From assembly GCA_030598425.1 (NCBI GenBank), contig JAUVPY010000170.1:1-6486 (forward strand): a DNA stretch of 6,486 bases, given 5' to 3'. Shown piece by piece: positions 1 through 5,550 of the stretch (the first letter of the stretch is position 1; each line of letters opens with the position of its first letter). A model generated the notes under the pieces. That model had not been told where the DNA came from. It saw nothing but the letters and a program-made list of their open reading frames with translations, and ran no database searches. A program made the translations under genes and the position numbers. The stretch comes from Anaerolineae bacterium (GTDB lineage Bacteria; Chloroflexota; Anaerolineae; 4572-78; NAK82).

Positions 1-998
1 AAGGGATGCGCCTCGTAGGTGGCAGCGTCATTGAGGACCGCCTTCTGGTGGACACCGGCCGTGTGCGTGCGATTGGTCAAGCTGACCGGCTCCTTAGACT
101 GCACAAGCTTGTTCAACTTGGAGGCCAGCAACACGTTGACAGGATACGAACCACGCAAGTGATAACCCTCGAGCTTGTCATATTCCCGGTCGATGAACAG
201 GTTAAAGAGTAGCGCCGTCATCGAGGAGATGCCAGATCTTTCGCCAATGCCCAGCAAGGTTGTTTGGATGTAGCGCATCCCATTCTTGACGGCCTCCAAG
301 GCGTTGACCAGGGCGAAACCTCGGTCGTCGTGGAAGTGGCCCTCCAGGTCAATGCCCGGATAACGTTGGTGTAGGGCCTTCAGCCGACGGACTACGGCAG
401 TCGGCGTGGCCACCCCCACCGTGTCCGGCGTACCCAGGCGATGCACCAATGGCACGATCTCGTCGTAGACGCGAAAGAGATCCGCTTCGCGGGTGCGGAA
501 GGCATCCTCGCCGCTGAAACGCAGGATCAGATGCGGGTAATCACGCCGCACTTGTTCGATGAGCGACCGGGCCCGATGGATGATCTCGTCGAGGTTCTTA
601 CCGTGGCCGTTGCTGCGTGCCTGATCCGAGGTGCCGATGTAGAAATTCAAGCCATCGAAGCCGGCCTCAACCGCCGATTCAACGTCGTCCGGGTGGCAGC
701 GGACGTGAGCCAGCAGAAACGTGTAACCCTTCTGCGTGATCAACGCGTCGCGTACTGCCTGGATAGCTGCCATGTCATCTCGTTCCTGAGGACTGACAAT
801 CGGTGCAAACAGTTCGATGAACTTAACGCCGTAGATGATGAGCGCCTGCACAATCTCCCTTTTGTCAGTCTGGCTGAAGAAATATCTGTAGTGATCGTGC
901 AGCAATGAAGTCTGCGATCCCTCGCGCAAGGTGGTGTCAATGATCTCTAGATCACGCGGGGTGTAGCGGCTAAACTGAAAAGGACTATCGGGTGTCAT
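1..998 (-). CDS. hcs: Homocitrate synthase, 3' end cut off by the window edge
   Basis: Catalyses condensation of acetyl-CoA with 2-oxoglutarate to homocitrate, the first step of AAA-type lysine synthesis; cytoplasmic. I translated 332 codons with no stop before the edge; Thermus homocitrate synthase is about 376 residues, so roughly 40 are missing. Visible family features in order: DTTLREGSQ at residues 21-29 (R25/E26, substrate and metal site), IGTS at 121-124, RFSGEDAFR at 160-168, DTVGVATP at 192-199, the metal-binding HFHDD at 221-225 (family norm HxHND), TTLLGIGERSG at 246-256, and HTAGVHQKA at 312-320. The start ATG (998-996) overlaps the lysK stop by 4 nt (ATGA) and has a strong Shine-Dalgarno sequence at 1007-1016, so it is probably translationally coupled. 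The related isopropylmalate and citramalate synthases share the fold; the LysW cluster context and the match to Thermus-type homocitrate synthase make this assignment preferable. The HFHDD motif and the sequence around it are divergent. Confidence 0.9.
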   Translation of the reverse strand, partial: MTPDSPFQFSRYTPRDLEIIDTTLREGSQTSLLHDHYRYFFSQTDKREIVQALIIYGVKFIELFAPIVSPQERDDMAAIQAVRDALITQKGYTFLLAHVRCHPDDVESAVEAGFDGLNFYIGTSDQARSNGHGKNLDEIIHRARSLIEQVRRDYPHLILRFSGEDAFRTREADLFRVYDEIVPLVHRLGTPDTVGVATPTAVVRRLKALHQRYPGIDLEGHFHDDRGFALVNALEAVKNGMRYIQTTLLGIGERSGISSMTALLFNLFIDREYDKLEGYHLRGSYPVNVLLASKLNKLVQSKEPVSLTNRTHTAGVHQKAVLNDAATYEAHP

Positions 999-2239
999 AA
1001 GCCAGGCTCCTCCTTTGTACTGCGTGCTGCGTATTGCGTATTCTTCGTCAGTGTGTGCAACACGGATTTGAGGATCGCAATAGACTGTAGATACTCACTC
1101 AAACTGATACGCTCATCCGGCGTGTGATCCAAGGCGGAATCGCCTGGCCCGTAAGCGACGATCGGGCATTCCCACGCTGGCCCGACGACGTTCATATCCG
1201 ATGTGCCAGTCTTTAACACAAAACGCGCCCGCCCCCCCGCCTGCCGGATGGACGCCAGAAAAGCACGCACCAATGGCGTGTTCTTCTCGGCGCGAAACGC
1301 GACCTCAGCGCCAGAGAAGGTGACATGGGCTGAAGGCTGGGGGCTGGGGGCTGGGGGCTGGAACGAGCTAGCACGTTCGGTTTCCAGCCTCCAGCCCTCG
1401 GTCTCCAGCAGATGGCTCAGGTTATTCCCCAAGACATCGGGCGACAGGTCGGGCGGCAGGCGGAAGCCCAGGCTCATCTGCGCGGTGCCGTAGGCGCCTT
1501 CGTCACGCGTGACGATGTGGCGCAGCGATGGGTCGAGTCGCTCGAAAGCTCTCTTACGATCGGCGTTAAAGTCATCGCAGTAGGCGACGACCGCATTCCA
1601 GAGATCCACCGCTTGCTCGGCAGGTAGGCGGTTCTGTCCGGCTGAGTGAGCAAACGGGGCGCGCAGCCGCACCTCGGTCAGCAGCCGTCCCTTGTAGCCG
1701 AGGGTAATCCGGTCCCATCCGCTGGGCTCACCGATGAGGCACACATCCGGGGCAGGGCCCTGGGTGATCAGATGCCGCGCACCACGGCTGGTAGCTGCTT
1801 CTTCCTCGACGGCACCAACAACCGTCACTTGCCAACCGGGAGGCACATCGACCTCAGCCACAGCAGCCGCAAAGGCGCATAGTGGGCCTTTGGCGTCGAC
1901 CGTCCCCCGCCCATAGAGCCAATCCCCGTCCCGTCGCACCGGCAAATCACCGGGAAAGGTGTCGATGTGGCCCAACAGCATCACCCGGCGCGGCCCATCG
2001 CCTCGGGTTCCGACGGCGTTGCCGACCGCGTCCACGCGAGCATCGAAGCCGTGGGTGGCCATCCAGCTTACCAGGCAGGACGAAGCTTCACTCTCCTGTC
2101 TCGAAGGGCTGGGGATGGAAACCAGGTTTTCCAACAGTTCGACTGATCCAGAGTTTGTTAATGCCGTGCTATTGGGTACTGCGTGCTGCGTATTGCGTGC
2201 TGCGTATTGCGTATTGCGTAGGTCTTCTCTATTCTCCAC
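995..2239 (-). CDS. lysK: LysK, [LysW]-lysine hydrolase (M20 metallopeptidase family)
   Basis: Releases lysine from the C-terminal glutamate of LysW, the last pathway step. This is an M20-type co-catalytic metal hydrolase: LLGHIDTFPGD (residues 88-98; H91, D93), GRGTVDAKG (110-118; bridging D115), VEEEAATSRG (144-153; catalytic/metal glutamates), IGEPSG (169-174), and GPGDSALDHTPDE (364-376; H372). KTGTSDMNVV (343-352) is characteristic of LysK. At 414 aa it is longer than the roughly 350-360 aa usual for the family. The extra length comes from a repeat-encoded N-terminus (about residues 7-24), an internal Pro-rich loop (about 278-304) and a repeat-encoded C-terminus (about 399-414). The GTG start at 2239 is essentially forced: a TAG lies two codons upstream and no other ATG/GTG occurs before the conserved core near residue 31. 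Only a weak purine-rich (AGAGA) stretch precedes it. It follows lysJ by 10 bp. ArgE/DapE relatives share the fold, but context fixes the role. Confidence 0.93.
   Translation of the reverse strand: MENREDLRNTQYAARNTQHAVPNSTALTNSGSVELLENLVSIPSPSRQESEASSCLVSWMATHGFDARVDAVGNAVGTRGDGPRRVMLLGHIDTFPGDLPVRRDGDWLYGRGTVDAKGPLCAFAAAVAEVDVPPGWQVTVVGAVEEEAATSRGARHLITQGPAPDVCLIGEPSGWDRITLGYKGRLLTEVRLRAPFAHSAGQNRLPAEQAVDLWNAVVAYCDDFNADRKRAFERLDPSLRHIVTRDEGAYGTAQMSLGFRLPPDLSPDVLGNNLSHLLETEGWRLETERASSFQPPAPSPQPSAHVTFSGAEVAFRAEKNTPLVRAFLASIRQAGGRARFVLKTGTSDMNVVGPAWECPIVAYGPGDSALDHTPDERISLSEYLQSIAILKSVLHTLTKNTQYAARSTKEEPGL
1007..1016 (-). promoter_or_regulatory. Shine-Dalgarno sequence for homocitrate synthase
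   Basis: The minus strand reads AAAGGAGGAG, with AGGAGG 10 nt before ATG 998. It lies inside the last codons of lysK (the Lys-Glu-Glu of ...KEEPGL), so the LysK tail doubles as the ribosome-binding site of the next gene. With the ATGA stop/start overlap, this points to translational coupling. Confidence 0.8.
1019..1039 (+). repeat. Heptamer array, RYTGCGT family, copy A (lysK 3' end)
   Basis: Three clean 7-bp direct repeats (ACTGCGT, GCTGCGT, ATTGCGT) with degenerate flanks on both sides. They are read on the minus strand as NTQYAAR near the LysK C-terminus, just after the conserved helix ends. The same family and orientation recur at 2171-2219 and 3418-3452. Confidence 0.85.
1327..1409 (+). 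repeat. Two inverted heptamer arrays inside lysK
   Basis: Left arm 1327-1361: five 7-bp units of consensus GGGCTGG, the last three identical. Right arm 1382-1409: four units of consensus YTCCAGC, inverted relative to the left. Segments 1348-1363 and 1382-1397 are complementary at 15 of 16 positions. The spacer carries a second short inverted pair, GAACG/CGTTC, around AGCTAGCA. The whole unit stays in frame and encodes about residues 278-304 of LysK, including the Pro-rich stretch QPPAPSPQPSA. Confidence 0.85.
2171..2219 (+). repeat. Heptamer array, RYTGCGT family, copy B (lysK 5' end)
   Basis: Seven consecutive 7-bp units: ATTGGGT, ACTGCGT, GCTGCGT, ATTGCGT, GCTGCGT, ATTGCGT, ATTGCGT. Read on the minus strand it encodes the N-terminal LRNTQYAARNTQHAVPN of LysK. 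Because 7 is not a multiple of 3, the array yields the same 7-residue cycle in every frame and has no stop on this strand. Confidence 0.9.
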
Positions 2240-2259
2240 TCTCTAGTCTCTAATCTCCA
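2225..2259 (-). repeat. Heptamer array TRGAGAN across the lysJ/lysK junction
   Basis: Five 7-bp units read on the minus strand: TGGAGAT, TAGAGAC, TAGAGAG, TGGAGAA, TAGAGAA. The lysJ stop codon (TAG, 2250-2252), the in-frame TAG that precedes lysK, and the lysK GTG start (2237-2239) all lie inside it. The unit is unrelated to the adjoining RYTGCGT array. Confidence 0.85.
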
Positions 2260-3416
2260 TTCCTCAACACGTCCCGCACTGTTTCGAGAACTACCTGCAA
2301 CTCTGCCTCCTCAATCACCAAGGGTGGCAAGAAACGCACTACCGTAGGCCCGGCTGGCAAAGCCAGCACGCCACGCCCCATGAGCTGCTTGAGAACGGGG
2401 GTAACTCGTCGGCGCAGCTCGACGCCGACCATCAACCCCCGGCCGCGCACCTCCCGCACTAGCGGCGACTCTATGCCGCGCAGACCGGCCATGAACTCCT
2501 GGCCCAGACGAGCAGCACGGGCGGGCAGGTCTTCTTCGGCAAGGGTACGTAGCACGCTGCGGCTGGCGGCGCAGACCAACGGATTGCCGCCAAAGGTGGA
2601 TCCGTGGACCCCCGCGGGCAGTGTGCCCAACGCCTCACGCCAGAGTACCGCTCCCATCGGCAGGCCACCTCCTATCGCTTTACCCAGGCAAAGCACATCG
2701 GGGGTGATTCCCACGTGTTCATAGGCAAACCAGCAGCCGGTGCGTCCCAGCCCAGTCTGTATCTCGTCAACGATGAGCAACACCCCTCGCTCATCACAAA
2801 GACGCCGCAGCCCGCGGAAGTAGTCCGCATCTCCGAGGCGGACACCCCCCTCCCCTTGCACGACCTCCACCAATACTGCCGCCGTGTCCTCAGTAACGTG
2901 CGCGGCCATCGCCTCCAAATCGTTGAAGGGAACGTGGCTGAAGCCCGGAACCAAAGGGGTGAAAGGTTTGCGGTACTTCTGGTTCCAGGTGGCGCTGAGG
3001 GCGCCCAACGTGCGCCCGTGAAAGCCACGCATCGTCGCTACGACACCGGGCCGACCGGTGAATAGCCGCGTGATCTTGGTAGCTCCTTCCACAGCCTCAG
3101 CGCCGGAGTTACAGAGGAAGGCTCTGCTCAGATCGCCGGGCACGTGGGCTGCCAATTCGGCCAGCAAGGCAGCCCGCTGGTCGTTGTAGAGGGTCTCGCT
3201 ACAGGTAACCAGCAGTTCAGCCTGCTCTTGGATGGCGGCTGTCACAGTTGGATGACAATGTCCCAGGCTGGCGACGCCGTGCCCCGCGATACAATCAATG
3301 TATTCGCGCCCGTCGGCATCCCACACCCGCGCACCCTGTCCGCGCACCAAAGCGATAGGGCGCTTTGGGTACGCGCCTGAGGTGTGGGAGTTCTCAAGGC
3401 TGATGATGTCGTCCAT
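2250..3416 (-). CDS. lysJ: LysJ, [LysW]-aminoadipate semialdehyde transaminase
   Basis: PLP-dependent class III aminotransferase that transfers an amino group, normally from glutamate, to LysW-aminoadipate semialdehyde, giving LysW-lysine. Counting from the start chosen here: YPKRPIALVRGQGARVWD (residues 17-34), NSGAE for phosphate binding (103-107), DEIQTGLGRTG with the PLP-pyridine aspartate (217-227), the Schiff-base lysine in CLGKAIGGG (K246), and GSTFGGNP (272-279). It has 388 residues, normal for the ArgD/LysJ family. An in-frame ATG at 3452 would add 12 residues (MHYALRSTQYAT) encoded by a heptamer array. I prefer ATG 3416 because family homology begins right after it (DDIISLEN). Neither start has a convincing Shine-Dalgarno sequence; a weak GGGACGG lies about 10 nt before 3452, so the longer 2250-3452 form remains possible. 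The TAG stop lies inside another heptamer array. ArgD activity on the arginine pathway is a possible second role. Confidence 0.92.
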   Translation of the reverse strand: MDDIISLENSHTSGAYPKRPIALVRGQGARVWDADGREYIDCIAGHGVASLGHCHPTVTAAIQEQAELLVTCSETLYNDQRAALLAELAAHVPGDLSRAFLCNSGAEAVEGATKITRLFTGRPGVVATMRGFHGRTLGALSATWNQKYRKPFTPLVPGFSHVPFNDLEAMAAHVTEDTAAVLVEVVQGEGGVRLGDADYFRGLRRLCDERGVLLIVDEIQTGLGRTGCWFAYEHVGITPDVLCLGKAIGGGLPMGAVLWREALGTLPAGVHGSTFGGNPLVCAASRSVLRTLAEEDLPARAARLGQEFMAGLRGIESPLVREVRGRGLMVGVELRRRVTPVLKQLMGRGVLALPAGPTVVRFLPPLVIEEAELQVVLETVRDVLRNGD

Positions 3417-3417
3417 A

Positions 3418-3452
3418 GTTGCGTACTGCGTACTGCGTAGTGCGTAGTGCAT
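3418..3452 (+). repeat. Heptamer array, RYTGCGT family, copy C (lysJ 5' end)
   Basis: Five 7-bp units: GTTGCGT, ACTGCGT, ACTGCGT, AGTGCGT, AGTGCAT. It ends 1 bp before the preferred lysJ ATG (3414-3416) and itself contains the alternative ATG at 3452, which would read MHYALRSTQYAT. No Shine-Dalgarno sequence is visible in it. Confidence 0.88.
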
Positions 3453-3481
3453 ATCGTATTACCGTCCCATTGTTTGCCAGG

Positions 3482-3521
3482 TTGCTACTTGCTGACTTGC
3501 TGACTTGCACATTTGCTGATT
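3482..3521 (+). repeat. Octamer array between lysZ and lysJ
   Basis: Five 8-bp units: TTGCTACT, TGCTGACT, TGCTGACT, TGCACATT, TGCTGATT. It starts 2 bp after the lysZ stop codon in transcription order. The remaining part of the spacer (3453-3481) shows no recognisable element. Confidence 0.8.
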
Positions 3522-3523
3522 CT

Positions 3524-4330
3524 CTACCTGATCACCGTCCCCTCGCCTGCCAGGGCACGGCGCACCGGCTGGTCCACTCGCCCATCGGCAAAGACCACGC
3601 GGGCCACGCCGCCGGCCAGAGCTTCCCCGGCGCCCATCACCTTTTTCTTCATTCGGTCCTGGGCAACGGCCATAGACGCCTCCAACCGGTCGGCGGCGAT
3701 GTGCCGGATCAACGTGCTCTCATCCGGGAAACGCTCAAGCAGGCCGGGTACGTTGGACAGGATGACTAGTGTTTCGGCGCCCAGCCCGACGGCAGTGGCC
3801 GCCGCCGCGCGGTCGCCGTCCACGTTGATGGCCTCGCCTTCATAGGATACAGCCGGTGGTGTCAAGACCGGCGTGTAACCGGCATCAAGCAATGATGTGA
3901 GCAAAGGCACATTCACTTGCTCCACCCGGCCGGTGTAATCGTCGCGCAGCACCCGGCGCCGACCGCGCTCATCTATGATCTTGATGGCAGCTTTACGAGG
4001 CCCCTGCCACAACTGTCCGTCGAGTCCACTCAGGCCCAGGGCGTTCACGCCGCGACCCTGCAAACTCTCTACCAACCCTTTGTTCACCTGACCGCAGTAG
4101 ACCATCTCGAAGATTTCCAACGTACGGCGGTCGGTGCGACGGCTGGTGTAGCCACTGACGGACGTGACGAACTGGGGTGGGTGGCCCAGCTCGGTGGCAA
4201 CCTGGTTGGTCAGCGCCGAACCGCCGTGGACGACGATCAGACGCTGGCCCTCGCTCACGAGCGCCGCCACGTCGTCGGCAATCGCCTCGTGGTTGATACC
4301 TTTGGCTCCACCAATCTTGATCACAAGCAT
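3524..4330 (-). CDS. lysZ: LysZ, [LysW]-aminoadipate 6-kinase
   Basis: ATP-dependent amino-acid kinase that phosphorylates the side-chain carboxylate of LysW-bound aminoadipate. It has 268 residues, the usual size, and is collinear with Thermus LysZ. Visible motifs: VIKIGGAKG (3-11; nucleotide phosphate-binding lysine K5), VHGGSA (34-39), GYTSRRTDRRTLEIFEMVYCG (60-80), GLSGLDG (99-105), TPPAVSYEGEAINVDGD (157-173), LSNVPGLL (191-198) and MKKKVMGA (227-234). TSRRTDRRTLEIFEMVYCG is typical of the LysZ branch rather than ordinary ArgB. The ATG at 4330 has AAGGAG (4339-4344) with an 8-nt spacer, a good ribosome-binding site. A 122-bp spacer with convergent heptamer repeats separates it from lysY upstream. 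That is unusually long for this otherwise tight operon, so expression of lysZ and the genes after it could be partly uncoupled from lysWXY. Confidence 0.95.
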   Translation of the reverse strand: MLVIKIGGAKGINHEAIADDVAALVSEGQRLIVVHGGSALTNQVATELGHPPQFVTSVSGYTSRRTDRRTLEIFEMVYCGQVNKGLVESLQGRGVNALGLSGLDGQLWQGPRKAAIKIIDERGRRRVLRDDYTGRVEQVNVPLLTSLLDAGYTPVLTPPAVSYEGEAINVDGDRAAAATAVGLGAETLVILSNVPGLLERFPDESTLIRHIAADRLEASMAVAQDRMKKKVMGAGEALAGGVARVVFADGRVDQPVRRALAGEGTVIR

Positions 4331-4338
4331 GGGTTAAA

Positions 4339-4344
4339 CTCCTT
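4339..4344 (-). promoter_or_regulatory. Shine-Dalgarno sequence for lysZ
   Basis: AAGGAG lies 8 nt before ATG 4330 and downstream of the hairpin, so it should remain accessible even if the hairpin forms. Confidence 0.7.
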
Positions 4345-4353
4345 GCTCCAGGC

Positions 4354-4443
4354 AAAAGTAACAGGTAGCAGGTAGCAAGTGACGAGTAGCGAATGATATG
4401 CACAGAGTAGCACGGTTGGTTCTTGCTACGTACTACCTGTTAC
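4354..4443 (-). terminator. Long hairpin plus U4 between lysY and lysZ; possible attenuator
   Basis: Segments 4358-4379 and 4422-4443 are inverted copies matching at 20 of 22 positions, with a 42-nt loop. In the transcript one mismatch becomes a G-U wobble and the other is C-C. Four U residues (4354-4357) follow the 3' arm directly, then GCC. The short U-run and long loop make it a weak intrinsic terminator at best. It could instead be an mRNA-stability or partial-attenuation element, or a by-product of convergent repeats. It lies 23 bp ahead of the lysZ start. Confidence 0.4.
4357..4391 (+). repeat. Heptamer array RGTARCR upstream of lysZ (left arm)
   Basis: Five 7-bp units: AGTAACA, GGTAGCA, GGTAGCA, AGTGACG, AGTAGCG. 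It forms one arm of the inverted pair with 4425-4452. Confidence 0.82.
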
Positions 4444-4452
4444 CTGCTACCT
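4425..4452 (+). repeat. Heptamer array RYTACST just after lysY (right arm)
   Basis: Four 7-bp units: GCTACGT, ACTACCT, GTTACCT, GCTACCT, abutting the lysY stop codon at 4453-4455. It is the inverted counterpart of the array at 4357-4391. Confidence 0.82.
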
Positions 4453-5550
4453 TCAAATCGGATGCAAGCCGGGGAATGTCAGCCCGGCGGTCTCATCCCA
4501 GCCCATCATCACGTTCATCGCTTGCACCGCGCTGCCAGCGGCTCCTTTCATTAAGTTGTCGATGGCAGCCATCACCACTACTCGGCCCGTGTCCAGGTCT
4601 ACCTCGAAGCCTACGTCACAGTAGTTGGACCCGGCCAGCAGTTTGGGCTCTGGATAGCGGTGGAGGCCGGTTCGGCTCTTCACCAGGCGAACGAACGGCT
4701 CGTCGCGATAGGTTGCCCGATATAGCTTCCAGATCTCTTCTTCATCTATACGACGGTTAAGCAGACAGTGGCAGGTGGCCAGCACGCCCCGCACCAGTTC
4801 TACCGACGTCACCGAAAAGTGAAGGTCGAAGTCATCACCCAAGGCCTGGATTACCTCGGCCTGATGTCGGTGGCCGGTCGGTTTGAAGGACCGGACGGCA
4901 CCGCTTCGCTCCGGGTGATGGGAACTGATCGAGGGCCGAGCGCCCGCCTCGGACGAACCAACTTTCAGGTCCACCACAACCTGGGCCAACAGACCGGCCT
5001 CAGCCAGCGGGGCAAGCGCCAGGATGGTTGCCGTCGCGTTGCATCCGACTCCGCTGGCGTAGCGTGCCTCCGCTAACGCCGCCCGGTATCGTTCCGGCAA
5101 CCCGTAGGTGAAGTGCCCCATCCAGCCAGGGGCCGGGTGATCAGCGCCGTACCAACGGGCGTAGAGAGCCGGGTCACGCAGTCGAAAGTCGGCGGAGCAG
5201 TCTATCACCCTGTCGGCCAAGCCGGCGAAATGGTCGATAGCCTGCGCTGACCGGCCATGTGCCATGGCCAGGAAGAGCACATCAGTGGATGCCACGGTAT
5301 CGGGGTGAATGAACTGCAAGGAAGTGGCACCCCGCAGATTGGGATGCACGGTGTGAACGTAACGCCCCGCCTGGCTGGCCGATGTGACCTGTGCCACGCT
5401 CACGGAAGGATGAAAGAGCAACAGTCTCAGCAATTCACCCCCCACATAGCCGCTGCCACCAACGACACTGACCAAGGCCGAGTTTGAGCGCGTAGCATCA
5501 ACCTCAACCCGATCCTCAGTCTTGGCCTTAGCCTTAACCTCAGACCCCAT
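4453..5550 (-). CDS. lysY: LysY, [LysW]-aminoadipate 6-phosphate reductase
   Basis: NADPH-dependent reductase that converts LysW-aminoadipyl phosphate to the semialdehyde; ArgC/LysY family. The nucleotide-binding motif is [17 protein letters not shown] (29-45). The catalytic cysteine is C170 in SGVGCNATA. The LysY-like loop [12 protein letters not shown] is at 196-207, HHPERSG at 211-217, and [10 protein letters not shown] with a likely active-site histidine at 223-232. The C-terminal part contains [19 protein letters not shown] (328-346). It has 365 residues against about 344 in Thermus. The excess is an N-terminal, charged low-complexity leader (about residues 4-24, with [13 protein letters not shown]) encoded by a hexamer repeat. 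The ATG at 5550 is chosen because GGAGG (5557-5561) sits 6 nt upstream; a shorter TTG start just before the Rossmann core is conceivable but has no comparable site. The gene overlaps the lysX stop by 11 nt, which suggests coupled translation. Confidence 0.93.
   Translation of the reverse strand: MGSEVKAKAKTEDRVEVDATRSNSALVSVVGGSGYVGGELLRLLLFHPSVSVAQVTSASQAGRYVHTVHPNLRGATSLQFIHPDTVASTDVLFLAMAHGRSAQAIDHFAGLADRVIDCSADFRLRDPALYARWYGADHPAPGWMGHFTYGLPERYRAALAEARYASGVGCNATATILALAPLAEAGLLAQVVVDLKVGSSEAGARPSISSHHPERSGAVRSFKPTGHRHQAEVIQALGDDFDLHFSVTSVELVRGVLATCHCLLNRRIDEEEIWKLYRATYRDEPFVRLVKSRTGLHRYPEPKLLAGSNYCDVGFEVDLDTGRVVVMAAIDNLMKGAAGSAVQAMNVMMGWDETAGLTFPGLHPI
5498..5545 (+). repeat. Hexamer array at the lysX/lysY overlap
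   Basis: Eight 6-bp units of consensus TYARCC: TCAACC, TCAACC, CGATCC, TCAGTC, TTGGCC, TTAGCC, TTAACC, TCAGAC. It covers the lysX stop codon and encodes the charged dipeptide-like leader of LysY ([14 protein letters not shown]). A 6-bp unit keeps the reading frame when copy number changes. Confidence 0.78.

Noticed and set aside
441..908. Plus-strand open frame of 155 codons
   Set aside because: It lies antisense to the homocitrate synthase gene, whose minus-strand translation carries all expected catalytic motifs. The plus-strand product has no recognisable features and no ribosome-binding site.
1327..1409. Internal hairpin in lysK as a transcription terminator
   Set aside because: It lies inside an intact coding region and no U-run follows the stem.
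2604..3065. Plus-strand open frame of 153 codons
   Set aside because: It is antisense to the conserved core of lysJ; GC-rich genes commonly leave such frames open.
3417..3523. A missed small gene or RNA gene between lysZ and lysJ
   Set aside because: The spacer consists mostly of the octamer and heptamer arrays; no start with a ribosome-binding site and no tRNA-like fold is apparent.
3917..4375. Plus-strand open frame of 152 codons
   Set aside because: It is antisense to lysZ and runs into the repeat array; the product is not protein-like for any family I know.
1019..4452. Repeat arrays considered as CRISPR
   Set aside because: Units are 6-8 bp, directly adjacent and degenerate, with no unique spacers and no cas genes.
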